From positions 91,863 through 155,862 of the forward strand of contig NZ_RCTF01000011.1 in NCBI RefSeq assembly GCF_003667445.1: DNA of 64,000 nt, read 5' to 3'. The notes beneath the pieces are model-generated. The model had not been told where the DNA came from, ran no database searches, and worked only from the letters and a program-made list of their open reading frames with translations. The position numbers and the translations under genes are program-made. The DNA comes from Xanthobacter tagetidis (GTDB lineage: Bacteria; Pseudomonadota; Alphaproteobacteria; Rhizobiales; Xanthobacteraceae). Positions 55,471 to 63,942 of this stretch are shown here, piece after piece; position 1 is the stretch's first letter; the number at the start of each line of letters is the position of its first letter.

Positions 55471-57006
55471 TCACCGGCACAGCGGGTCGTCGTCGCGCAG
55501 CGGGGTCAGTTGGAGGTCGCTCCAACGGTGCGGCTCCATCAGCGGCGACCACCATTTGAGGGAAATCTCGACGGTGTTCACCTTGGGCGCCGGCAGCAGG
55601 ATCGGCAGGCCGTTGACGATGCCGGTGACGCGGGCGCAGCCGGTCGCGTCACGCGGCGGCGGGCGATACTGGAACTCGTTGATGATCACCACCCGCGCGC
55701 CCGGGATTGCCGCGCGCAGGCGCCCGGCCGAGGTCCGGTCGTCGGCCACCAGCGTCGGCCGCTCGCCCAAGCGGGCCTGGATCGCCGGCTGGATCTTGTA
55801 GATCGGCTCGGCGGCCATGCAGCGTCCGCACAACCGCGGGTCCGGCCACAACGGCACCGCCGCGCGCACGCCGGCGATGGCGACGTTCATGGCCAGCAGC
55901 AGGCCGAGATAGATGACGAGCCGGTCGCGCCAGCCGCCGAGCCGCTCCAGCTCCGCGAACACATAGACCGGCAGCAGAAGCAGGAAGACGTGGAAGTAGC
56001 GGTCGCGCAGGCTCTCCGTGCCCGCCGCGAGGGTGAAGACGAGGGTGGCCACGACCCCCAGCGCCATCAGGGTGCGCAGCACCCGGCGCGGCGGACCGTG
56101 CTCGTCGTCGTCCGGCCGGGCGCCCTCGCCGCGGTTGTAGGGCAGGAACACCACCGCCACGAGCGCCAGGAACGGCAACACATAGCCGGCGAGCGCGGAG
56201 ACGAAGGCGTTCAGCACGCCGTCCCAGCCGGCATTGGTCGCGCCCATGGTCTGGGCGGCGGCGGCGACCACGCTCTGGCGGCCCACATAGAGCGCGGCGG
56301 CGTAGATGCCGAGCGGCACCGCCGCCGTCAGCAGCGTGACCAGAAGCCGGCGGTCGAAAAGGGCGCGCCGGTAGCTCGGCTCCAGCAGCGCCGCGATCAC
56401 CAGCACCGCGAGGAATGCGACGAACCCGAACTTGCCGAGGATGCCGAGGGCGATCCAGCCACCCAGCCCGGCATACAGCGCGGCGCTCGGCCGCCGCGTG
56501 ATGGCGGTCAGCGTCAGGAAGGTCCCGGCGATGCCGATGATCATCACGTTGGAGTGGGTGAGGATGCGGTGGCTGTGATAGCCGATCACCCAGATCGCGG
56601 TGAGCGAATAGACCGCCAGCGCCTGGAGGCGCGGATCGGCGATCACCTGGCGCGCGATCCGCCACACCAGCAGCGCGCAGCCCGCGAGCAGCGCGTAGCG
56701 CAGCAGCGCGAACGACACTAGGCCGGTGCCCACGATCTGCTGGAGGCCCCACAAGAGCCAGTCGAAGAACGGCGGATTGCGCGGAACGTAGGACAGTTCC
56801 AGCGACTGGACCATGTAGCTCTCGATGGCGTCGTCCGCATTCACCGCCACTTCCAGCAGCGTGGCGATGAGGCCGTGCACCAGCGCCCAGGCCATCACGA
56901 TCGCAACGACACCGCTCGGGCGGGCCCACCACGGCACAGAGGCCGAAGGCGCGGAGGCGGCGGGCACGTCGAGATGGCGCGGATCGAGATGCTCGATGTG
57001 GGTCAC
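55471..57006 (-). CDS. GT39-type integral membrane glycosyltransferase (ArnT/PMT-like)
   Basis: A 511-aa protein with about ten to twelve membrane helices and a C-terminal periplasmic domain of about 110 residues. The first extracytoplasmic loop has VNADDAIESYMVQSLELSYVP with an acidic pair after helix 1, and NPPFFDWLLWGLQQ, the DE-like and P-P-x-x-x-W motifs of polyprenyl-phosphate-sugar transferases (PMT_2). It should transfer a lipid-linked sugar to a periplasmic acceptor such as lipid A. The start appears to be GTG at 57006 with a weak Shine-Dalgarno. It lies 67 bp after the acylphosphatase gene. Confidence 0.85.
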   Translation of the reverse strand: MTHIEHLDPRHLDVPAASAPSASVPWWARPSGVVAIVMAWALVHGLIATLLEVAVNADDAIESYMVQSLELSYVPRNPPFFDWLLWGLQQIVGTGLVSFALLRYALLAGCALLVWRIARQVIADPRLQALAVYSLTAIWVIGYHSHRILTHSNVMIIGIAGTFLTLTAITRRPSAALYAGLGGWIALGILGKFGFVAFLAVLVIAALLEPSYRRALFDRRLLVTLLTAAVPLGIYAAALYVGRQSVVAAAAQTMGATNAGWDGVLNAFVSALAGYVLPFLALVAVVFLPYNRGEGARPDDDEHGPPRRVLRTLMALGVVATLVFTLAAGTESLRDRYFHVFLLLLPVYVFAELERLGGWRDRLVIYLGLLLAMNVAIAGVRAAVPLWPDPRLCGRCMAAEPIYKIQPAIQARLGERPTLVADDRTSAGRLRAAIPGARVVIINEFQYRPPPRDATGCARVTGIVNGLPILLPAPKVNTVEISLKWWSPLMEPHRWSDLQLTPLRDDDPLCR

Positions 57007-57073
57007 GGGGGTCTCGTCAGGTCTCTGTCGGGCGCCTCTATAGACCCGTACCGTCCGCACCGCCACCGGTGGA

Positions 57074-57436
57074 TCAGACGGTCGGGAGCACCACAAAGCC
57101 CTCGCGCCCGCCTGCCGCAAGGGCAGCTTCGCTCGCCTCGTGCAGCAGCAGGTCGTCCACCCGCGCGCCCGGCGGACCGGCGCGGCAGGCCGCGACCATG
57201 GCGTCGACCGCGCCCGGCGCGCCGCACAGCACGGCCTCCACCGCCCCGCCGGCGCGGTTGCGCACCCAGCCCGAAAGGCCGCGCACGCGCGCCTCATGGG
57301 CGCACCAGGCCCGGTAGCCGACGCCCTGGACCCGCCCGCGCAGCGTCAGGTGCACCACGCGGACGGCGCCGCCCCAGCCGTCGCCATCGGAGGCCCCCTG
57401 CCCGGACATGGTGGCGGAACCGGTGCCGGTGGTCAT
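57074..57436 (-). CDS. Acylphosphatase
   Basis: A 120-aa protein whose core VVHLTLRGRVQGVGYRAWCAHEA carries the acylphosphatase signature with the phosphate-binding loop (G-R-V-Q-G-V-G-Y-R). GLSGWVRNRAGGAVEAVLCG follows with the catalytic asparagine (WVRN). It hydrolyses carboxyl-phosphate bonds. The ATG at 57436 overlaps the EipB stop by four bases (ATGA). A shorter form starting at 57409 is possible; the first 27 residues are Gly-rich and non-conserved. Confidence 0.9.
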   Translation of the reverse strand: MTTGTGSATMSGQGASDGDGWGGAVRVVHLTLRGRVQGVGYRAWCAHEARVRGLSGWVRNRAGGAVEAVLCGAPGAVDAMVAACRAGPPGARVDDLLLHEASEAALAAGGREGFVVLPTV

Positions 57437-58269
57437 TTGGGGCAACCCTCGGCCGGCTTCAGCGCCGTGAACTCCGCCATGGTGCCGACGAGGGCGAACT
57501 TGCCGTAGTCGATCTTCATGTCGCCCACCACGCCGTTGTCATAGAGCGCGAAGCTCATCACGTATTCCGGCGAGCCGCTGGTGGCGCCCGGCTCGTAATA
57601 GCTCACCGTCACGGGGAAATAGGTGCTCGCGCCCAGTTGCTCACGCGCGACCGCGGGCGCGCGCTCGGCATTGGTGGTGGCGCGGCCGATCACGGTCAGG
57701 GTCTCGTAGATGCGCGCCGGGTCGCTGGAGCCGTCATAGACCTTGGCCTGCAGCACCCGGTCGCCCGCCGTGCCGGCGGCGATCACCTTCCCCACGTGCT
57801 CGGTGGGCATCAGCACCTTGCCGGGAATGGAGAGGGTGGCGGGCTTCGGCTTCGTCACCACGACCTTCAGCGCATCCGGCCCGTCGCGGGTCACGTCGGC
57901 CTCGACCTCGCTGTTGCCGGCGCTGGCCGAGCGCGAGGTGGAGTTGAACCGGTAGGACTTGCCCTCCCCGTCCTCCCACGCCTTGGAGGTCACCTCCTGG
58001 GCCAGGCTCTCGCCGTCGCCCGTGGTGCTCTTGCTGGTCTGGCGGGTGAACGTGGTGAAGCCGGCGCAGGCATCGCCCGTGATCTCGTACTGGATCTCGC
58101 CGCGCATGTCCTCCAGCTGGCCGGTGGGCTTCGAGCCGTCGAGCACCAGGCGGTAGGTCGCCTTGTGCGCCATCAGCGGCACTGCCGCGAACGCCGGCGC
58201 GCCGGCCAGCGCCAGGCAGCCGAAGCCGAGGCCGAGGCCGGAGGCGATGAGGCGTGAACGAACCTGCAT
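57433..58269 (-). CDS. Cell-envelope integrity protein EipB (DUF1849)
   Basis: A 278-aa periplasmic protein with a signal peptide (about residues 1-28, ending AFA). Its beta-spiral domain begins PLMAHKATYRLVLDGSKP. Two cysteines, C68 in GDACAGF and C276 near the C-terminus, match the pair that forms a disulfide in Brucella EipB. That protein is needed for envelope integrity. The start is ATG at 58269 with GGAG seven bases upstream. It is the first gene of an EipB-acylphosphatase-GT39 row and divergent from ridA. Confidence 0.92.
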   Translation of the reverse strand: MQVRSRLIASGLGLGFGCLALAGAPAFAAVPLMAHKATYRLVLDGSKPTGQLEDMRGEIQYEITGDACAGFTTFTRQTSKSTTGDGESLAQEVTSKAWEDGEGKSYRFNSTSRSASAGNSEVEADVTRDGPDALKVVVTKPKPATLSIPGKVLMPTEHVGKVIAAGTAGDRVLQAKVYDGSSDPARIYETLTVIGRATTNAERAPAVAREQLGASTYFPVTVSYYEPGATSGSPEYVMSFALYDNGVVGDMKIDYGKFALVGTMAEFTALKPAEGCPK

Positions 58270-58382
58270 GTCTTGTCTCCTCGCGCCGCGCCGCCCGCCC
58301 CCGCGCGGGACGGCTTGCGCCGCGGCGGCGCTTCGGCCAAGAGGAAGGCCCAATTGCGCAATCCTTGTGGCAGGAGCCCTCA

Positions 58383-58847
58383 ATGAGCACCACGATCGAA
58401 CAGAAGCTTGCGAGCCTCGGCATCACCCTCCCGACGCCGACCCCTCCGCTGGCCAATTACGTCCCCGTGGTGCGCACCGGCAACCTGCTGTTCGTGTCCG
58501 GCCAGGTCTCCATCGACGGCGCCGGCACGATCACCACGGGCAAGCTCGGCGGCGGCCTCTCCATCGAGGCCGGCCAGGCGGCGGCGCGGCTGTGCGCCAT
58601 CAACATCCTCGCCCAGGTGAAGGCCTCCGTCGGCGACCTGGAGAAGGTGGTGCGCGTGGTGAAGCTGGTGGCGTTCGTGAACTCCGTCCCCGATTTCACC
58701 GACCAGCCCAAGGTGGTGAACGGGTGCTCCGACCTTCTGGTGGAGATCCTCGGCGACAAGGGCCGCCACGCCCGCTCGGCCGTCGGCATCGCCGCTCTGC
58801 CGTTCAACGCCGCGGTGGAAGTCGAGGCGGTGGTCGAGGTCGCCTGA
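58383..58847 (+). CDS. RidA family protein
   Basis: A 154-aa member of the longer RidA (YjgF) group, which hydrolyses reactive enamines and imines. VVRTGNLLFVSGQVSID, INILAQVKASVGDLEKVVRVVKLVAFVNS and RSAVGIAALPFNAAVEVEAVVEV are conserved. The last includes the substrate-binding arginine (R in HARSAVG). AGGAG lies seven bases before the ATG. It is the first gene of a plus-strand run. Confidence 0.93.
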   Translation: MSTTIEQKLASLGITLPTPTPPLANYVPVVRTGNLLFVSGQVSIDGAGTITTGKLGGGLSIEAGQAAARLCAINILAQVKASVGDLEKVVRVVKLVAFVNSVPDFTDQPKVVNGCSDLLVEILGDKGRHARSAVGIAALPFNAAVEVEAVVEVA

Positions 58848-58875
58848 TCCGGGACAAAGCGAGGCGCGCCGTGCC

Positions 58876-59631
58876 ATGAAGCACCGTTCCGGCGATCCCG
58901 GCTTCGTCACGGCGCGCCCGGTGGCCCATCGCGGCCTGCACGATGCCGCACGCGGCATCATCGAGAACATGCCCGCCGCGATCGATGCGGCGCTGGCGGG
59001 CGGCTTCGCCATCGAGGTGGACCTCCAGGCGAGCGCCGACGGCGAGGCCATGGTGTTCCACGACTTCACCCTCGACCGCCTGACCCAGCGCTCCGGGCCG
59101 GTGGGCGCCCTCACCGCCGCGGCGCTGGCGCAGGTGCCGTTCAAGGCGACCGCGGACCGCATGATGCGGCTCAGCGACCTGCTCGACCGCGTCGCCGGCC
59201 GCGTGCCGCTGCTCATCGAGATCAAGAGCGACTTCTCCGGCGACACCCGCCTCGCCGCGCATGCCGCGCAGGTGGTCGCGGCCTATGACGGGCCGGCGGC
59301 GCTGATGTCGTTCGATCCCGCTCAGGTCGAGACGGTGCGGATGGCGGCGCCGGCGGTGCCGCGCGGCATTGTCGCCGAGCACCGCTACGACCATCCCGAC
59401 TGGTCCGCCTTGCCCGCCCGCGCCCGCTTCTGCCTTGGCAACCTGCTGCACTGGCCGCGCTCGCGCTTCCAGTTCGTGGCCTATCGCGTCGCCGACCTCG
59501 ACGCCTTGGCGCCGCGCCTCGCGCGCCGCCTCGGCCCGCCGCTTCTGGCCTGGACCGTGCGCACGCCGCAGGACCGGGCGCAGGCGCAGCACCGCGCGGA
59601 CCAGATGATCTTCGAGGGCTTCGTTCCCTGA
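58876..59631 (+). CDS. Glycerophosphodiester phosphodiesterase
   Basis: A 251-aa TIM-barrel enzyme hydrolysing glycerophosphodiesters to glycerol-3-phosphate. The catalytic and metal residues are visible: H18-R19 in VAHRGLHD, E30-N31, E47-V-D49 and H62-D63 in VFHDFTLDRL. No signal peptide, so it acts in the cytoplasm (UgpQ-like). It is 28 bp after ridA. The Shine-Dalgarno is weak. Confidence 0.93.
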   Translation: MKHRSGDPGFVTARPVAHRGLHDAARGIIENMPAAIDAALAGGFAIEVDLQASADGEAMVFHDFTLDRLTQRSGPVGALTAAALAQVPFKATADRMMRLSDLLDRVAGRVPLLIEIKSDFSGDTRLAAHAAQVVAAYDGPAALMSFDPAQVETVRMAAPAVPRGIVAEHRYDHPDWSALPARARFCLGNLLHWPRSRFQFVAYRVADLDALAPRLARRLGPPLLAWTVRTPQDRAQAQHRADQMIFEGFVP

Positions 59632-59704
59632 TCGGATAAATTGGGCCATGCTGCGACGCACCGCCGCGCTCCCCTGCCCGCGCCGGCCGGCCCACGTTGA
59701 GGAC

Positions 59705-60877
59705 ATGTCCGAAGCCTCCATCCGCGTTCTCACCGCCTTGTCGCAGATCGCCGCGAAGGACTGGGATGCCTGCGCCGCCGGCGGCGCGGCCCGCCCCGAG
59801 CCATTCCTCTCGCACGCCTTCCTCTCGGCGCTGGAGGAGGCCGGCTGTGCCGGCGCGCGCACCGGCTGGATGCCGCAGCATCTGGTGCTCGACGGCGCCG
59901 ACGGCGTGTCGGCCGTGGCCCCCTGCTACCTGAAGTCCCATTCGCAGGGCGAATACGTGTTCGACCACGGCTGGGCGGATGCGTTCGAGCGCGCGGGCGG
60001 CGACTATTATCCGAAGCTCCAGGTGGCGGTGCCGTTCACGCCCGTCACCGGACGGCGCCTGCTGACGCGCGATCCGGACGGCACCGCCGCCCGCGCCGCG
60101 CTCGCCGCCGGCATCGGCGAACTGATGCGCCTGCGCGATGCCTCCTCCGCCCATGTCACCTTCGCCACCCGCGAGGAGTGGGACAGCTTGGCGCAGCACG
60201 GCTTCCTCCAGCGCACCGACCGGCAGTTCCAGTGGCTGAACCAGGGCTATGGCAGCTATGACGACTTCCTCGGCGCGCTCGCCTCGCGCAAGCGCAAGGC
60301 GCTGAAGAAGGAGCGGCGCGAGGCGCTGGAGGGCGGCATCACCATCGAATGGCTCACCGGAGCCGATCTCACGGAAGCCGCCTGGGACGCCTTCTTCGCC
60401 TTCTACCAGGACACCGGCGCGCGCAAATGGGGCCGGCCCTATCTCAACCGCCGCTTCTTCTCGCTGATCGGCGCGCGCATGGCGGACAGCGTGCTGCTGG
60501 TGATGGCGAAGCGCGGCGGGCGATACATCGCGGGGGCGCTGAACTTCATCGGCCCGGATGCGCTCTACGGCCGCTATTGGGGCGCGATCGAGGAGCATCC
60601 GTTCCTGCACTTCGAGGTCTGCTACCACCAGGCCATCGACTTTGCCATCGCCCGCGGCCTCGCCCGCGTGGAGGCGGGCGCGCAGGGCGAGCACAAGCTG
60701 GCGCGCGGCTACCTGCCCGTCGCCACCTATTCCGCCCACCTCATCGCCCATCCGGGCCTGCGGCGCGCGGTTGCGCACTTCCTGGAGCAGGAGCGGGTCG
60801 CGGTGGCGGAGGACGCCGCCATCCTCACCGAGCTCGGCCCGTTCCGCCGCGGCGCGCCGGCGCAGGAATGCGAATAG
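59705..60877 (+). CDS. FemAB/GNAT-like N-acyltransferase (DUF482 type)
   Basis: A 390-aa protein. PFLSHAFLSALEEAGCAG, LKSHSQGEYVFDHGWADAFER, YYPKLQVAVPFTPVTGRRLL and QFQWLNQGYGSYDDFLGALASRKRKALKKERREAL are typical of the family annotated as GNAT or peptidoglycan-recognition-like in proteobacteria. The last third has the second GNAT-like half (GALNFIGPDALYGRYWGA, EAGAQGEHKLARGY). The acceptor is unknown. The start at 59705 has GTTGAGG upstream; a 19-codon extension to 59648 is less likely. Confidence 0.85.
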   Translation: MSEASIRVLTALSQIAAKDWDACAAGGAARPEPFLSHAFLSALEEAGCAGARTGWMPQHLVLDGADGVSAVAPCYLKSHSQGEYVFDHGWADAFERAGGDYYPKLQVAVPFTPVTGRRLLTRDPDGTAARAALAAGIGELMRLRDASSAHVTFATREEWDSLAQHGFLQRTDRQFQWLNQGYGSYDDFLGALASRKRKALKKERREALEGGITIEWLTGADLTEAAWDAFFAFYQDTGARKWGRPYLNRRFFSLIGARMADSVLLVMAKRGGRYIAGALNFIGPDALYGRYWGAIEEHPFLHFEVCYHQAIDFAIARGLARVEAGAQGEHKLARGYLPVATYSAHLIAHPGLRRAVAHFLEQERVAVAEDAAILTELGPFRRGAPAQECE

Positions 60878-60997
60878 CAGCCTTGCCGCGCGCGCGCATT
60901 GCGGCGGCGCCGCTGCCGTCGCTATAGTTCGCGCCGGACGGGTGGGGGGCGGAATCCGGGCGCGGCGCCGGGATTTCGAGGCTCCAGGGGGAAGGCG

Positions 60998-61789
60998 ATG
61001 ACCTATTGTTGCGGCGTGCTGGTGCGGGACGGCCTCGTGATGATCGCCGATACCAGAACCAATGCCGGCCTCGACAACATCTCCACCTTCCGCAAGCTCC
61101 ACGTGTTCGAGGAGCCGGGCCACCACGTGCTGGCCATCGCCTGCGCCGGGAATCTTTCGGTCTCGCAGTCGGTCATCAGCCTGCTCCACGAGGGGGTGGA
61201 GGACCACGAGGCCGGCGAGCGCCACCAATTGCGCGACGCGCGCACCATGTTCCAGGCCGCCCAGCTGGTCGGCACCGCGATCCGCCAGGTGCACCGGGTG
61301 AACGGCGACGTGATGGAGCAGAGTTCGGTCAATTTCGACGTCTCGTTCCTGCTCGGCGGGCAGATCGCCGGCGGTCCGCTGCGCCTGTTCATGATCTACA
61401 ACGCCGGCAACTTCATCGAATGCACGCCGGACACGCCGTTCCTGCAGATCGGCGAGCACAAATACGGCAAGCCGGTCCTCGACCGCGCCGTAAGCTACGA
61501 GATGGAGATCGCGGACGCGCTCAAGACCAGCCTGATCTCCATGGATTCCACCATGCGCTCGAACCTGGGCGTCGGCCTGCCCATCGACGTGCTGGTGGTG
61601 TGCCCGGACAAGCTGCATTCCGAGCTGAAGTACCGGATCGAGCCGGGCGAGCCCTATTTCCACGATCTGCGCGAGCGCTGGTCGGCGGCGCTGAGGGCGG
61701 CGCACACCTCGATCCCCCGCCCGCCTTACATGAAGGACGTGCGCAGCCTCACCCGCGAGAGCGCGGAGCGCCAGCGCGAGGAGACCTGA
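60998..61789 (+). CDS. Anbu-type proteasome-like peptidase
   Basis: A 263-aa Ntn-hydrolase of the bacterial Anbu family, proteasome-subunit homologues. After Met removal the N-terminal nucleophile would be Thr2 in MTYCCGVLV. The usual partners D18 (MIADTRTNAG) and K33 (TFRKLHVF) are present, so the active site looks intact. LAIACAGNLSVSQSVI and EHKYGKPVLDRA are conserved. A strong GGGGGAAGG precedes the ATG. Anbu is normally encoded beside a transglutaminase-like protein, an alpha-E protein and an ATP-grasp-like protein. None of them is within reach here. Confidence 0.9.
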   Translation: MTYCCGVLVRDGLVMIADTRTNAGLDNISTFRKLHVFEEPGHHVLAIACAGNLSVSQSVISLLHEGVEDHEAGERHQLRDARTMFQAAQLVGTAIRQVHRVNGDVMEQSSVNFDVSFLLGGQIAGGPLRLFMIYNAGNFIECTPDTPFLQIGEHKYGKPVLDRAVSYEMEIADALKTSLISMDSTMRSNLGVGLPIDVLVVCPDKLHSELKYRIEPGEPYFHDLRERWSAALRAAHTSIPRPPYMKDVRSLTRESAERQREET

Positions 61790-61794
61790 GCGCC

Positions 61795-62031
61795 TCAGAA
61801 CGCCTTGAAGGTAAGGATGGTGCGGGTGTCCTGGATGCCGGGAATGGTCTGCACCTTCTCGTTCACGAAGTGGCCGATGTCGGTGCCCGGCTCCACGTAG
61901 AACTTCGCCATCAGGTCGAAGTCGCCGGCGGTGGAATAGATCTCGGACGCGATCTCGGCATTGGCGAGGTCGGTGGCCACCTCATAGGACTTGCCGAGCT
62001 GGCACTTGATCTGGACGAAGAACGGGATCAC
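61795..62031 (-). CDS. Stand-alone Lrp/AsnC ligand-binding (RAM) domain protein
   Basis: A 78-aa protein equal to the effector domain of Lrp/AsnC regulators with no DNA-binding part. VQIKCQLGKSYEVATDLAN, SEIYSTAGDFDLMAKFYVEPGTDI and VQTIPGIQDTRTILTFKAF are typical. The start is GTG at 62031 with AGGGAG six bases upstream. Such SARM-type proteins bind amino acids and may modulate full-length Lrp proteins. It converges on the Anbu gene with a five-base gap. Confidence 0.92.
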   Translation of the reverse strand: MIPFFVQIKCQLGKSYEVATDLANAEIASEIYSTAGDFDLMAKFYVEPGTDIGHFVNEKVQTIPGIQDTRTILTFKAF

Positions 62032-62187
62032 GGCGCACTCCCTGAGCGTGGGCGGCGCCACGTTGGACAATTCGCACCGCGCTGGCAAGGCCGGCCCTCG
62101 GCGCCCGCATCCCCCTTCATTCCCAACCGCCGCCGGGCTAAGCCCGTGCGATGAATGCGAGCGGCGCAACCGCCGCGGAGGACCGCC

Positions 62188-63021
62188 ATGCCCGCCCCAT
62201 CGACCCCCGCCGGCGCCGCGCCGCCCATCGCCCTCACCATGGCCGGCTCCGATTCGAGCGGCGGGGCGGGCATCCAGGCGGACCTGAAGACCTTCTCCGC
62301 GCTCGGCGTGTTCGGCGCCAGCGTCATCACCGCGCTCACCGCCCAGAACACGCGCGGCGTCACCGCCATCCACGACGTGCCGGACGACTTCATCGCCGCC
62401 CAGGCGGACGCGGTGTTCACCGACCTCGACGTCAAGGCGGTGAAGATCGGCATGCTCTCGCGCCCCGGCGCCATCCGCACGGTCGCCGACGCTTTGGCGC
62501 GCCATGGGGCGCGGCCGGTGGTGCTCGACCCGGTGATGGTGGCCGCCTCCGGCGCCAAGCTTCTGGCCGACGCGGCGGTCGCGACCCTGAAGGAGGTGCT
62601 GATCCCGCGCTGCGACCTCCTCACCCCCAACCTGCCCGAGGCGGCGGTGCTGCTCGGCTGCCCGATGGCCGAAGACGAAGACGACATGCGACGCCAGGGC
62701 GAGGCGCTGCTTCGGATCGGCGCCAGAGCGGTGCTCATGAAGGGCGGGCACGGCACCGGGCCGGAGAGCGTCGATCTCCTGGTGGAGGCGGCCGGCGCGA
62801 CCCGCCTCGTCGCGCCGCGCCATCTGACGCGCAACACCCACGGCACCGGCTGCACCCTCTCATCCGCCGTCGCAGCCGGCCTCGCCAAGGGCGACGACCT
62901 GGGCACGGCGGTGCGGGCGGCGAAGGCCTACATCACCGGCGCCATCGCCGCGGCCGATAACCTCGCGGTAGGACATGGCCACGGGCCGGTGCACCACTTC
63001 TGGAACCTCTGGCGGCCGTGA
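62188..63021 (+). CDS. thiD: Hydroxymethylpyrimidine/phosphomethylpyrimidine kinase
   Basis: Phosphorylates HMP twice for thiamine synthesis. 277 aa. The substrate-binding GSDSSGGAGIQADLKTFSALG (residues 20-40), DPVMVAASGAKLL and the catalytic NTHGTGCTLSSAVAAGLAKG anion-hole loop are intact. GGAGG lies six bases before the ATG. No TPP riboswitch is visible in the 156-bp upstream gap. The salvage role is favoured, since no thiC or thiE lies nearby. The final kinase thiL is 55 kb away. Confidence 0.95.
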   Translation: MPAPSTPAGAAPPIALTMAGSDSSGGAGIQADLKTFSALGVFGASVITALTAQNTRGVTAIHDVPDDFIAAQADAVFTDLDVKAVKIGMLSRPGAIRTVADALARHGARPVVLDPVMVAASGAKLLADAAVATLKEVLIPRCDLLTPNLPEAAVLLGCPMAEDEDDMRRQGEALLRIGARAVLMKGGHGTGPESVDLLVEAAGATRLVAPRHLTRNTHGTGCTLSSAVAAGLAKGDDLGTAVRAAKAYITGAIAAADNLAVGHGHGPVHHFWNLWRP

Positions 63022-63118
63022 GCCGCGCGGCCGCGCGCCGCGCATTGCGCCGGGATGTCATCCGGATGTCTTGCGGAATGTCTTGCCGCGCCGGATTTCG
63101 GCGCTATCGTCCGCCCCA

Positions 63119-63134
63119 ACGAACGATCGTTCGT
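63119..63134. promoter_or_regulatory. Perfect 16-bp palindrome, putative operator of the XRE-cupin gene
   Basis: ACGAACGA and TCGTTCGT form an uninterrupted 16-bp palindrome ending 17 bases before the regulator's ATG. Location and symmetry suit autoregulation by that protein. Confidence 0.65.
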
Positions 63135-63151
63135 ATGAAAGGATGAGGCGC

Positions 63152-63766
63152 ATGGCGGGCAGGGAGCGCGGCGGCACGGCTCTGGAAACCGGCGCCCAGG
63201 CCCTCACGGGGCAATTGGGCAAGACCATCCAGCGCCTGCGCAAGGCCTACAACCTCTCGCTCTCCGACCTCGCGGAGCAGTCGGGGGTGGCGAAGTCCAT
63301 CATCAGCCAGATCGAGCGCAATGAGACCAACCCGACGCTCGCCACCGTCTGGCGCCTGTCGCAGGCGCTCGACATGTCGGTGGAGCGGGTGCTCGCCTCC
63401 TCCGACGACGCGCCGTTCCTGGAGAAGCTCTCGCGCGCCGACACGCCGATCCTCGTCTCCGAGGACGGTCTGTGCCGCCTGTCCATCATCGGCTGGATCA
63501 AGACCGTCGAGTGGCTGCAATATTACGACTTCAGCGCCGCGCCCGGCGGCGAGCTGGATTCGGAAGGCCACCAGCGCGGTTCGGTGGAGTGCCTCTCCGT
63601 GCTCGCCGGCACGCTTGAGGTGGAGGTGGCCGGCGAGGTGGAGACGGTGAAGCAGGGCGAGACGCTGCGCTATCGCTGCGACCGCCGCCACGTCATCCGC
63701 AACCGCTCGGACGCACCCGCCCATGCGGTGATGGTCTGCCTGCTCAAGGCGGCGGTGCTGGACTGA
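63152..63766 (+). CDS. XRE-family transcriptional regulator with cupin sensor domain
   Basis: A 204-aa regulator. The helix-turn-helix covers about 24-78 (TIQRLRKAYNLSLSDLAEQSG, SIISQIERNETNPTLATVWRLSQAL). A small-molecule-binding cupin barrel fills about 118-200 (YDFSAAPGGELDSEGHQRGSVECLSVLAGTLEVEV, GETLRYRCDRRHVIRNRSD). The family often controls amino-acid, polyamine or toxin-resistance genes. I chose the ATG at 63152 behind GATGAGG; an ATG three codons upstream abuts an AAAGG. The ligand is unknown, and no partner gene lies within the window on its downstream side. Confidence 0.9.
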   Translation: MAGRERGGTALETGAQALTGQLGKTIQRLRKAYNLSLSDLAEQSGVAKSIISQIERNETNPTLATVWRLSQALDMSVERVLASSDDAPFLEKLSRADTPILVSEDGLCRLSIIGWIKTVEWLQYYDFSAAPGGELDSEGHQRGSVECLSVLAGTLEVEVAGEVETVKQGETLRYRCDRRHVIRNRSDAPAHAVMVCLLKAAVLD

Positions 63767-63771
63767 GCGCG

Positions 63772-63794
63772 GTCATCCCCCGGCTGGTCCGGGG
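63772..63794. repeat. Dispersed intergenic repeat, copy 2
   Basis: GTCATCCCCCGGCTGGTCCGGGG, differing by one base from the reverse complement of the repeat at 27817-27840. It begins six bases after the regulator stop. Confidence 0.6.
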
Positions 63795-63865
63795 AGCGGC
63801 GCCGACGGCCGGCCGCGGGCGCCATCCGCCTTCGGCCTGCACCGGGTGCGGGGTTCGTCACCGCC

Positions 63866-63883
63866 GTCATCCCCCGGCTTGTC
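63866..63883. repeat. Dispersed intergenic repeat, copy 3 (truncated)
   Basis: GTCATCCCCCGGCTTGTC, identical to the conserved half of the other copies; the palindromic right arm is missing. Confidence 0.55.
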
Positions 63884-63907
63884 TGTTTGAGATGTGTTGG
63901 AATGAGA

Positions 63908-63942
63908 GCGCCTGCGGAGCGCCCCTAACGCTCCGCAGGCGC
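63908..63942. other. Long perfect hairpin in the right-edge intergenic region
   Basis: GCGCCTGCGGAGCG and CGCTCCGCAGGCGC form a perfect 14-bp stem with a seven-base loop CCCCTAA. There is no T-run on either strand, so it is not a clear terminator. It may be a palindromic repeat unit or a bidirectional end signal. I see no gene from 63767 to 64000. Confidence 0.6.

Noticed and set aside
59222..61705. 827-codon minus-strand frame opposite the phosphodiesterase, GNAT and Anbu genes
   Set aside because: Antisense shadow over three genes with intact active-site motifs.
62032..62187. TPP riboswitch upstream of thiD
   Set aside because: The CTGAGA core and its partner stem are absent.
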